Shown here piece by piece: positions 1-6,003 of a stretch of 18,893 nt of DNA. Made by a program: the position numbers and the translations under genes. The notes beneath the pieces are model-generated. The model did no database searches. It worked only from the letters and a program-made list of their open reading frames with translations, and had not been told where the DNA came from. Positions within the stretch are counted from its first letter, which is position 1; each line of letters opens with the position of its first letter. The DNA is from an uncultured Prevotella sp. (GTDB lineage: Bacteria; Bacteroidota; Bacteroidia; Bacteroidales; Bacteroidaceae), in assembly GCA_946055365.1 (NCBI GenBank), contig CAMGFM010000006.1, positions 1 to 18,893 on the forward strand. The letters run 5' to 3'.

Positions 1-1113
1 CTGCAAGAGGCGTTTGACAGAATCACACAAGACAGCCAGTTCCGTCAAGTGCTGGCATGGATATGGCCGGGCGTGCCCGCAGAGGCCATCAGAGAGAAGA
101 TGCGCGGCTGCCGCACCAATCTCGACTTTCAAAAGACATTCTGCTATGGCTTCATCCTTGACCTCCTGAAAAAGACGAGCAAGGGATGCGACCTCGACAA
201 CGCCGCCATAGACCTCACGCGCCGCCACACCTTTGTGAGCAACCACCGCGACATAGTGCTCGACTCCGCCCTGCTCGACGTGATGCTCATCAAGAACGGC
301 AGCGACACCACCACGGAGATAGCCATTGGCGACAACCTGCTGTCACTGCCGTGGGTTAAGGATCTCGTGCGCATAAACAAGTCATTCATAGTGAGGCGCA
401 GCCTGCCCATGAGGCAGATGCTGCAAGCCTCAAAGCTCATGGCAGAATATATGCACACGGTGATAAGCCACAAGAACGACAACATCTGGATAGCACAGCG
501 CGAGGGACGCGCCAAGGACTCCAACGACCGCACTCAGGAGGCCATACTCAAGATGATGGCGATGGGCGGCACGGGCTCGGCAAAGGACAGGCTGTCGGCG
601 TTGCGCATAGTGCCGCTCGCCATATCCTATGAATATGACCCCTGCGACTATCTCAAGGCGAGGGAATTTCAGCTCAGGCGCGACGTGCAGGGCTGGAAGA
701 AAGGACCCACCGACGACATCACAAGCATGCGCACCGGCATCATGGGCCACAAGGGCAGGATACACCTGCATTGCGCCCCGTGCATCAACGAGTGGATGGA
801 CACTCTGCCGCAGGACATGCCCAAGGCCGACTTTTTCGCGGCCGTCGCCAGACACATCGACAGCGAGATTTTCCGCAACTACAGGCTCTACCCCTGCAAC
901 TATGCTGCCATAGACATGCTCCGCGGCACACGCGACCATGCCGACCGCTACACCGACGACGAGCGCAACGCCTTTGACGACTATGTGGAGCGGCAGATAG
1001 CAAGGATTGAAGACCTGCCCTCGCCCGACCACGACTATCTGCGCGAGCGCATACTCACCATGTATGCCAACCCCGCACTCAACCATCTGTCAGCAATCAA
1101 CCAGCAGTATTAG
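1..1113 (+). CDS. Glycerolipid acyltransferase (1-acyl-sn-glycerol-3-phosphate acyltransferase-like), 5'-truncated by window edge
   Basis: The frame is open from base 1, so the start lies upstream of the window and 370 codons are visible. The GTG at 49 is only the first possible start inside the window. Counting from base 1, the acyltransferase block I motif NHRDIVLD is at codons 81-88 and a block III-like AQREGRAKD is at about 165-173. These are the catalytic/acyl-acceptor and phosphate-binding blocks of the PlsB/PlsC superfamily. The spacing His-X5-Asp differs from textbook HX4D, but as I recall NHRDIxLD is normal in the Bacteroidales subfamily. Family members are about 380 residues, so only a short N-terminus should be missing. 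The expected role is acylation of a lysophosphatidate-type glycerolipid at the inner membrane. Its stop is 2 bp before the next ATG, so the two genes form an operon. The family call is solid; the exact substrate is inferred. Confidence 0.85.
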   Translation: MQEAFDRITQDSQFRQVLAWIWPGVPAEAIREKMRGCRTNLDFQKTFCYGFILDLLKKTSKGCDLDNAAIDLTRRHTFVSNHRDIVLDSALLDVMLIKNGSDTTTEIAIGDNLLSLPWVKDLVRINKSFIVRRSLPMRQMLQASKLMAEYMHTVISHKNDNIWIAQREGRAKDSNDRTQEAILKMMAMGGTGSAKDRLSALRIVPLAISYEYDPCDYLKAREFQLRRDVQGWKKGPTDDITSMRTGIMGHKGRIHLHCAPCINEWMDTLPQDMPKADFFAAVARHIDSEIFRNYRLYPCNYAAIDMLRGTRDHADRYTDDERNAFDDYVERQIARIEDLPSPDHDYLRERILTMYANPALNHLSAINQQY

Positions 1114-1115
1114 AG

Positions 1116-1814
1116 ATGAAGCCGTCTCCCACACACCTTATCACACAGGCACGCACGCTGTATGCCGCCGTCACGCTCGCGGCAGCCGCCCTCGCAGGAT
1201 GCACCGCCGACAGCTATGAGTCGGGCGACGGCGACCTCTCATGGCTCAACGCCGAGTTTGTAGAGGCCCGCACCATCTCCGACCGCACGGTGAGGGAGGT
1301 TAGCACCGACAACGGCGAGACTCTGCGCCTGCAAGCTCCCTTCAGCGCAGACTGGCTGCAAAAGCCCGACACCGTCTACCGCGCCCTGCTCTACTACGAC
1401 CGCCACGACATCGCCTCTCTATGCAACGCGAGGGCCATGAACCCCGTGCCTGTGTTGCGCCCGATGGCTGCCGACGAGGCAAAAGACATGCCCGACGACC
1501 CCGTGGCGTTGGAGAGCGTGTGGCTGTCGGCCAACGCACGCTACGTAAACATCTCCCTGCTGCTCCTCTCTGGCTCTTCTGGCGACGACACGGCCCTCCA
1601 CACCATCGGCATAGTGCATGAAGGCACCGTCACCGACGACGAGGGCCGCACCCACGCCCTGCTCAGCCTGCGCCACGACCAAGGCAACGTGCCGCAATAT
1701 TACACCACGCAGCATTTTGTCAGCATACCCACGGCTCTCATCAACGCCGACATGGCAGACATAAGCGTCAACACCTATGACGGTGTCGTCACAAAATGCG
1801 TGCAGGCAAGATAA
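1116..1814 (+). CDS. NigD-like lipoprotein
   Basis: A 232-residue protein with a lipoprotein signal peptide: a hydrophobic stretch at about 15-27 and the lipobox LAGC with acceptor Cys29. The body fits the NigD-like family of Bacteroidales, in which a small N-terminal OB-like part is followed by a C-terminal beta-sandwich. A tract like VWLSANARYVNISLLLL (about 135-151) resembles the family's conserved beta strands. The founding member was described with a Prevotella bacteriocin locus, but most homologues are housekeeping-type lipoproteins of unknown function, and no bacteriocin gene is nearby here. The ATG lies 2 bp after the acyltransferase stop, so the genes are almost certainly co-transcribed and perhaps translationally coupled. 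That pairing hints at an envelope role, which is inference only. Family assignment is from remembered sequence features, without a profile search. Confidence 0.65.
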   Translation: MKPSPTHLITQARTLYAAVTLAAAALAGCTADSYESGDGDLSWLNAEFVEARTISDRTVREVSTDNGETLRLQAPFSADWLQKPDTVYRALLYYDRHDIASLCNARAMNPVPVLRPMAADEAKDMPDDPVALESVWLSANARYVNISLLLLSGSSGDDTALHTIGIVHEGTVTDDEGRTHALLSLRHDQGNVPQYYTTQHFVSIPTALINADMADISVNTYDGVVTKCVQAR

Positions 1815-1990
1815 TGGCACGACAAGAGCGCAGGCAGAGCTATCGCGCGGCCTGCAGACGCACGACTCACGGGCAACGCCAGCGACACCACACGGGCTGT
1901 CCTGACACACAAACCCTACACACGGCAAGGCAGACAGCGAGGGCAAAAGCCCCTGAACACACATACAAAACCCTAAAAACATCATCTACA

Positions 1991-2056
1991 ATGACTATCG
2001 CAGCCACACTCACATTGCTCGGCATACTGCTCATGGCCTACCGCATGTCACTATGA
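1991..2056 (+). CDS. Possible 21-residue hydrophobic peptide (speculative)
   Basis: An ATG preceded by ATCTACA opens a 21-codon frame whose product is almost entirely hydrophobic (TIAATLTLLGILLMAYRMSL after Met), enough for one membrane span. Its TGA at 2054-2056 lies inside a perfect inverted repeat. The same 12 bases around the start (ATCTACAATGAC) surround the start of the PAP2 gene at 17740, followed in both cases by GCCACACTC. It may therefore be a real small membrane peptide or the leftover signal-peptide end of a decayed gene. No promoter or conservation evidence is available. Confidence 0.2.
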   Translation: MTIAATLTLLGILLMAYRMSL

Positions 2057-2063
2057 CATGCGG
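2041..2063. other. Perfect inverted repeat (10-bp arms, 3-nt loop)
   Basis: Arms CCGCATGTCA and TGACATGCGG flank CTA. There is no T-tract on either side, so it is not a classical intrinsic terminator. It could be a dyad operator, or an RNA hairpin overlapping the stop codon of the small frame at 1991. Confidence 0.6.
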
Positions 2064-2093
2064 CAAGGAATCATACCCTGCCGCCCAATGCCG

Positions 2094-2117
2094 CCGATGA
2101 GACATGCAAATCATCGG
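2094..2117. other. Inverted repeat (7-bp arms, 10-nt loop)
   Basis: CCGATGA and TCATCGG flank a loop that begins GACATGC, the same heptamer found in the right arm of the hairpin at 2041-2063. No T-tract follows. Function unknown. Confidence 0.4.
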
Positions 2118-2257
2118 TCTGCCAGACAACAGGCTTGCCATGCTGTCCACAGACTGTTGCGCCCACATTAGCGAGACCGCCTGCCTGCATCTGCAAGACG
2201 CACGGCAAAAACGCCAAGGCACATGGCAACACCCCAAGACACTTACTCACAAAACCA

Positions 2258-2336
2258 GAAGTGGCAATTTCTGCATCGGAAAGTGCCACTTTTTCATGGG
2301 CAAACAGCCACTTTTTTCACCATAAAGAGCCTCTTT
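2258..2336. repeat. 22-bp tandem array A1 (4 units, AAAGTGSCACTTT type)
   Basis: Four 13-bp units start at 2258, 2280, 2302 and 2324, exactly 22 bp apart: GAAGTGGCAATTT, AAAGTGCCACTTT, AAACAGCCACTTT and AAAGAGCCTCTTT. The 9-bp spacers differ (CTGCATCGG, TTCATGGGC, TTTCACCAT). The idealised unit is the odd palindrome AAAGTG-N-CACTTT. Units 1 and 2 have complementary centres and share an 8-bp perfect stem. The array lies about 100 bp upstream of the PfkB kinase promoter. Confidence 0.9.
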
Positions 2337-2436
2337 ACATTCACCAATACACCACCGTCTGAAAAGGGTGACGCAGCAAGCCCGCGACAAACGTCTATCG
2401 GCATAGCATAAAATAAACATAAAAAGAAGCCTGGGA

Positions 2437-2468
2437 TTTGCCGCTTTCCGTTTTTTTTCAGAAATTTG
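2437..2468 (+). promoter_or_regulatory. Promoter of the PfkB kinase (Bacteroidetes -33/-7 type)
   Basis: TTTG at 2437-2440, a 20-bp gap, then GAAATTTG at 2461-2468, which fits TAnnTTTG except for its first base. The expected transcript start is near 2475. This rules out the TTG at 2466 as the kinase start, because it lies within the -7 box. Confidence 0.5.
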
Positions 2469-2528
2469 CAAGTTCCTAAAGCACATCACCCCCGCACGAG
2501 GGACAGCATGTACAAAAAAACCACAAGC

Positions 2529-3470
2529 ATGAGAAAGGTAATAGGCATAGGCGAGACTGTCCTTGACATAATATTCAAGGACAACAGGCCAGTGGAAGCA
2601 GTCCCGGGCGGCTCCACGTTCAACAGCATAGTGTCACTGAGCCGCGCGGGAGTGCGCACGGTGTTTGTGTCAGAGACGGGCAACGACAGGGTTGGCGGCC
2701 TCATAAGAGACTTTCTGCGGCAAAACGGCGTGGACGACTCATACATGCACGCCACGCAGGACGCTCGCTCGCCCATATCGCTCGCCTTTCTCGACAGCGA
2801 CAACAACGCCGACTATGTGTTTTACCGCGAGAAAGGCAAGGACAGGTATGACTTCAGCCTGCCAGAGATAGAAGCCGACGACATAGTGGTGTTCGGCTCA
2901 TACTATGCAGTGAACCCCGACACGAGGCCGCACGTGAGACAGCTGCTCGAGACGGCACGCAGGAAAGGGGCGATAGTCTACTATGATGTCAATTTCAGGC
3001 CCTCCCATCGGCACGACGTGATGAGGGTGACGCCAAACCTCATCGAGAACCTCGAGTTTGCCGACATCGTGAGAGGCTCGCGCGACGATTTCTCCGTAAT
3101 ATATAACAAGGAGGATGCCGACAGGGTCTATTCCTCCGAAATATCGTTCTACTGCAAGCGCATGGTGTTCACCGACGGCCCGCATCCCGTAAGGATCTTT
3201 GCCGACGGAGGGCTGAGACTGCAATATGAAGTGGCAGCCACCGACACGGTCAGCACCATAGGCGCAGGCGACAACTTCAACGCGGGCCTGGTGTATGGAC
3301 TCCTGCGCTGCGGAGTGACGCGCGCCGAGCTTTATGCAGGACTCTCCGCCGACAAATGGCACGAGATGACGAGCCACGCACTGGCTTTCTCCGCAGAATG
3401 TTGCAAGGACATATCCAACTATATAAGCCCCGAGTTCGGGCAAAGGATGATAACGGGGCAAGGCTTTTAG
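2529..3470 (+). CDS. PfkB-family carbohydrate kinase (fructokinase-like)
   Basis: A 313-residue ribokinase/PfkB-fold sugar kinase. The N-terminal strand RKVIGIGETVLDIIF begins the Rossmann-like core, and the substrate-side PGGSTFNSI is at about 26-34. The C-terminal PfkB signature, with anion-hole and catalytic Asp (GAGD), is at 245-248 followed by NFNAGL. It is expected to phosphorylate a monosaccharide, probably fructose, with ATP in the cytosol. The sugar cannot be read from sequence. I chose the ATG at 2529 because the protein then starts directly on the first conserved strand. An ATG at 2508 would add seven residues (MYKKTTS), and the upstream TTG falls in the promoter. The gene stands alone: 225 bp separate it from the next gene, which has its own -7 box. 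Confidence 0.85.
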   Translation: MRKVIGIGETVLDIIFKDNRPVEAVPGGSTFNSIVSLSRAGVRTVFVSETGNDRVGGLIRDFLRQNGVDDSYMHATQDARSPISLAFLDSDNNADYVFYREKGKDRYDFSLPEIEADDIVVFGSYYAVNPDTRPHVRQLLETARRKGAIVYYDVNFRPSHRHDVMRVTPNLIENLEFADIVRGSRDDFSVIYNKEDADRVYSSEISFYCKRMVFTDGPHPVRIFADGGLRLQYEVAATDTVSTIGAGDNFNAGLVYGLLRCGVTRAELYAGLSADKWHEMTSHALAFSAECCKDISNYISPEFGQRMITGQGF

Positions 3471-3678
3471 GCTCTCCCGTCACCTCGTCACGGCACGTTG
3501 TCAGGATTGCGGCAAACAAGGCAGACGGCAAGAAAGGGCATTGCGACCCACGCATAGCCCCGCCACAGCCAGGAAAAGGCATACACGACAACGAGGGCTG
3601 CAAACCATATATAAAGATGTGAACTGTTCAAGGCATACCACAACGTGCGTGCCTACAAAGAAACATAAACCGTAAAAC

Positions 3679-3686
3679 TATTTTTG
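3679..3686 (+). promoter_or_regulatory. -7 box of the flavodiiron gene
   Basis: TATTTTTG matches TAnnTTTG exactly. No TTG/TTTG is seen at the -33 position. Transcription would start near 3693, only a few bases before the ATG at 3696, so the mRNA would be nearly leaderless. The TTG at 3684 overlaps the box and is not a credible start. Confidence 0.4.
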
Positions 3687-3695
3687 CAAGACATT

Positions 3696-4952
3696 ATGAG
3701 CAATACATTCGTCGCCTCCTCCACGGGAGGCAGGTCTATAGCCGGAATGGCATCACAGGACGGCAGGTCAAAGACTTATTACGTGGGCGTGAACGACCGC
3801 AACAAAAACCTCTTTGAGGGCCTCTGGCCTCTGCCCGAGGGCGTGTCGTATAACTCCTATCTCATCGTCGACGAGAAGACATGCCTTATAGACACGGTGG
3901 AAGTGGACTTTTTCCCACAGTTTCTCGAGAACATACGCGCCGTCATAGGCGACAGGCCACTCGACTATATCGTCATCAACCACATGGAACCCGACCACAG
4001 CGGCTCGCTCGCACTGCTTAAGAAGTATTATCCCGAGGCTGTGGTGGTGGGCAACAAGAAAACGTTTGGCATGATGACGGGCTTCTATGGCGTGGGAGGC
4101 AAGGACGACACGCTCGAAGTGGCCAACGGCCACACGCTGTGCCTCGGTCAGCGCACGCTCGCCTTTACAATGACACCCATGGTGCATTGGCCTGAGACCA
4201 TGATGACGCTCGACACATACAGCCACACGCTGTTCTCGGGCGACGCATTCGGCTGTTTCGGCGCGCTCAACGGCAGCATACTCGACAGCAAAATCAACTG
4301 CGACGGCTTCTGGATGGAGATGGTGAGATATTACTCAAACATTGTGGGCAAGTACGGCACGCCCGTGCAGAACGCTCTCAAGAAGCTGGCAGGCACAAGG
4401 ATAGACTTTATATGCCCCACACACGGACCCGTGTGGCACGAACACGTGCAGAAGGTCATCGGCATGTATGACTCCATGAGCCGCTATGAGACAGAGCCGG
4501 GACTGGTGATATGCTATGGCACCATGTATGGCAACACCGAGAGGGCGGCAGAGGCCATCGCGCGTGCGGCAAGCAAGGCCGGGGTGAAGAACATAGTGAT
4601 GTATAACGTGTCAAAGACTCACCATTCGTATATCATAAGAGACGTGTTCCGCTATCGCGGACTCATCGTGGGCGCACCCACCTACAACGCAGGACTCTAC
4701 CACGAGATGGAAGTGCTGCTGTCTGAGCTGGCAGGACGCGACATCAAGCACCACCTCCTCGGATGGTTTGGCTCTCATTGCTGGGCAAGCAAGGCGGTGG
4801 AGGCCATAGCACAGTGGAACGAGAGAAAGCTGCACTTCACGCCCGTAGGCTCGCCCGTGGACATCAAGCAGGCTCTGACACCCGAGACTGAGGAGGCATG
4901 TTACGCCCTCGGCAGGGCCATGGCGGAGGCTTTGGGCTGTAAGGACGCATGA
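3696..4952 (+). CDS. Flavodiiron protein (A-type flavoprotein, FprA/ROO family)
   Basis: A 418-residue two-domain protein. The N-terminal metallo-beta-lactamase-like domain carries the diiron ligands: the H-x-E-x-D-H motif at His96, Glu98, Asp100, His101; His164 in MVHWPE; Asp183 in FSGDAFG; and His243 in PTHGPVW. The C-terminal flavodoxin-like domain starts near 268, with an FMN phosphate loop GTMYGNT at about 275-281. All ligand positions are present, so it should be active. Such proteins reduce O2 to water or NO to N2O in the cytosol of anaerobes, using electrons from rubredoxin or a similar donor. No rubredoxin or NADH:rubredoxin reductase domain is fused or adjacent, so the donor must be encoded elsewhere. 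Whether O2 or NO is preferred cannot be told. The gene converges on the LOG-family gene. Confidence 0.93.
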   Translation: MSNTFVASSTGGRSIAGMASQDGRSKTYYVGVNDRNKNLFEGLWPLPEGVSYNSYLIVDEKTCLIDTVEVDFFPQFLENIRAVIGDRPLDYIVINHMEPDHSGSLALLKKYYPEAVVVGNKKTFGMMTGFYGVGGKDDTLEVANGHTLCLGQRTLAFTMTPMVHWPETMMTLDTYSHTLFSGDAFGCFGALNGSILDSKINCDGFWMEMVRYYSNIVGKYGTPVQNALKKLAGTRIDFICPTHGPVWHEHVQKVIGMYDSMSRYETEPGLVICYGTMYGNTERAAEAIARAASKAGVKNIVMYNVSKTHHSYIIRDVFRYRGLIVGAPTYNAGLYHEMEVLLSELAGRDIKHHLLGWFGSHCWASKAVEAIAQWNERKLHFTPVGSPVDIKQALTPETEEACYALGRAMAEALGCKDA

Positions 4953-5025
4953 CGCAAGAGCATGACTCGACGCACGGCAACGCCATGGCGCACACCCGTG
5001 TATGCCTACATGAGACATGTCATCA

Positions 5026-5064
5026 CAAAAGTGGCACTTCTGCAATCCAGAAGTGCCACTTTTG
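5026..5064. terminator. Perfect 17-bp hairpin from repeat units 1-2 of array A2, probable bidirectional terminator
   Basis: CAAAAGTGGCACTTCTG (5026-5042) and its exact complement (5048-5064) flank a 5-nt loop. Both strands end the stem with TTTTG. It lies between two convergent genes, where a terminator for each is expected. The T-runs are short, so termination strength is uncertain. Confidence 0.5.
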
Positions 5065-5127
5065 CATATATAAAGTGCCTCTTTGCCATAGACAAAGAGG
5101 CACTTTGCCGACGTGAAGCGTCACTTT
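5028..5127. repeat. 22-bp tandem array A2 (5 units)
   Basis: Units start at 5028, 5050, 5072, 5094 and 5115 (steps 22, 22, 22, 21): AAAGTGGCACTTC, GAAGTGCCACTTT, AAAGTGCCTCTTT, AAAGAGGCACTTT and GAAGCGTCACTTT. Unit 1 pairs perfectly with unit 2, and unit 3 with unit 4. The substitutions that break the ideal palindrome within a unit are compensated in its partner. A possible further, decayed unit lies near 5138. The array starts 76 bp after the flavodiiron stop codon and ends 87 bp before the LOG stop. Confidence 0.9.
5072..5106. other. Perfect 14-bp hairpin from units 3-4 of array A2
   Basis: AAAGTGCCTCTTTG (5072-5085) and CAAAGAGGCACTTT (5093-5106) are exact complements around a 7-nt loop. 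It follows the 17-bp hairpin by 7 bp, so a transcript could form two consecutive stem-loops. Confidence 0.6.
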
Positions 5128-5213
5128 GCCTGACGACAAGAGAGGCATGGCGACTGCCAGTGGCAACGCCAGCCACCCTCACACCCCACGCAACCGCCCG
5201 CAGACGGCTCTCG

Positions 5214-5750
5214 CTACACACACGAGAGGCACTGCTCGAGCTGCTCCATGCTGTCTGCCACGCACATGGTGTCCTCAAAGCCGCGGCGGATGACACCGCG
5301 CCCCCGCAAGTCGCCGAGCATGGCAAGCAAACTGTCCCAGAAGCCGTCCACGTTGTACAGCACCACACGCTTGGCATGATAGCCTATCGACGCGGAGGCC
5401 AGCACCGTGAATACCTCGTCGAGCGTGCCTATGCCGCCGGGCAACGCCACGAACACATCGCTGCGCTGCACCATGATGGCCTTGCGGTCGTCAAGGCTCT
5501 CACACAATATCCTCGTGTCCACATTGTCGCTCTCGCGACCACCCTCCTCCACTATGCGCGGCACAACGCCTATAGTCCTGCCGCCTGCGGCGCGGGCGGC
5601 ACTTGCCACGGCCTCCATAAGTCCCAGACGACAGCCGCCAAACACAAGGGTGTGGCGGTTGAGAGCTATCCAACGGCCCAGCTGGCGAGCCGCCTCATAA
5701 TATTCGGGCGGCAGGGTGCCGCTGGCCGAACAGAAAACACAGATGTTCAT
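5214..5750 (-). CDS. LOG-family protein (nucleoside 5'-monophosphate phosphoribohydrolase, TIGR00730 type)
   Basis: 178 residues with a Rossmann-like fold. The family signature PGGIGTLDE is at 104-112, with Glu112 as the expected catalytic residue. Arg89 in LDDRKAIM is the second conserved active-site residue. GGCRLGLM (38-45) corresponds to the usual GGGxxGLMG loop, with Cys replacing the third Gly and Glu following the Met. The family hydrolyses cytokinin riboside monophosphates in plants and AMP-like nucleotides in vitro in bacteria; the physiological role here is unknown. I chose the ATG at 5748-5750 because MNICVFCSASG is the standard family start, and because a longer frame to 5795 would overlap the -7 box. 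It is transcribed away from the helicase gene and toward the flavodiiron gene. Confidence 0.88.
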   Translation of the reverse strand: MNICVFCSASGTLPPEYYEAARQLGRWIALNRHTLVFGGCRLGLMEAVASAARAAGGRTIGVVPRIVEEGGRESDNVDTRILCESLDDRKAIMVQRSDVFVALPGGIGTLDEVFTVLASASIGYHAKRVVLYNVDGFWDSLLAMLGDLRGRGVIRRGFEDTMCVADSMEQLEQCLSCV

Positions 5751-5792
5751 AACAAAGTGATGTGTCTTTTGATGTTTTATGCTTGTAGACTG

Positions 5793-5823
5793 CAAATTTA
5801 AACAAAAAAGCGGTCACAGCCAA
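5793..5823 (-). promoter_or_regulatory. Promoter of the LOG-family gene
   Basis: Read on the minus strand, TTGG (5820-5823) lies 19 bp upstream of TAAATTTG (5793-5800), a perfect TAnnTTTG box. Transcription should start near 5786, giving a leader of about 35 nt. It is back to back with the helicase promoter. Confidence 0.6.
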
Positions 5824-5837
5824 TTACTTTCGCGTGT

Positions 5838-5873
5838 TTTGCTTTCACGCTCCCCTGTTTTTTTGTAACTTTG
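5838..5873 (+). promoter_or_regulatory. Promoter of the DEAD-box helicase
   Basis: TAACTTTG at 5866-5873 matches TAnnTTTG exactly. TTTG at 5838-5841 is a possible -33 element, although the 24-bp gap is a little long. The predicted start near 5880 leaves a 5' leader of about 120 nt before the helicase, with GCGC-TT-GCGC and a T7 tract at about 5971-5977. A long structured leader suits a cold- or self-regulated helicase, but this is inference. Confidence 0.55.
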
Positions 5874-6003
5874 CATCCGCACTCAAGGACTTGCCTTTTG
5901 TGAAAGCATCATGCGACGCGCTTGCGCCATGTGCCTTCACACAAGTGACGGTGTGTCGGGATGACCGGCGTTTTTTTCTCATACAAACCATATTTATTCC
6001 ACA

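Larger units (their letters stand above)
1815..2528. other. Gene-poor intergenic region (714 bp)
   Basis: No convincing long gene is present. From left to right it holds: a stretch at 1876-1907 sharing two 13-mers with other intergenic regions of this window; a possible 21-codon hydrophobic peptide at 1991-2056; a perfect 10-bp-stem hairpin at 2041-2063; a second hairpin at 2094-2117; a four-unit 22-bp repeat array at 2258-2336; and the promoter of the PfkB kinase at 2437-2468. The overlapping reading frames through 1796-2489 have no recognisable domain and cross the repeats in several frames. Confidence 0.7.

Noticed and set aside
1116..1814. Bacteriocin immunity locus because of the NigD-like protein
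   Set aside because: No bacteriocin precursor, double-glycine leader or transporter is nearby. NigD-like proteins are widespread in Bacteroidales outside bacteriocin loci.
1796..2056. 86-codon open frame after the NigD-like gene
   Set aside because: Composition is low-information and Arg/Thr-rich until its last 21 codons. Only that hydrophobic end has a plausible ATG of its own.
2258..2336. CRISPR array
   Set aside because: Repeat units are 13 bp with 8-9 bp spacers, far shorter than CRISPR repeats and spacers. No cas gene is in the window.
4962..5801. 279-codon open frame on the plus strand
   Set aside because: Crosses array A2 and then runs antisense to the LOG-family gene, which has intact catalytic motifs.
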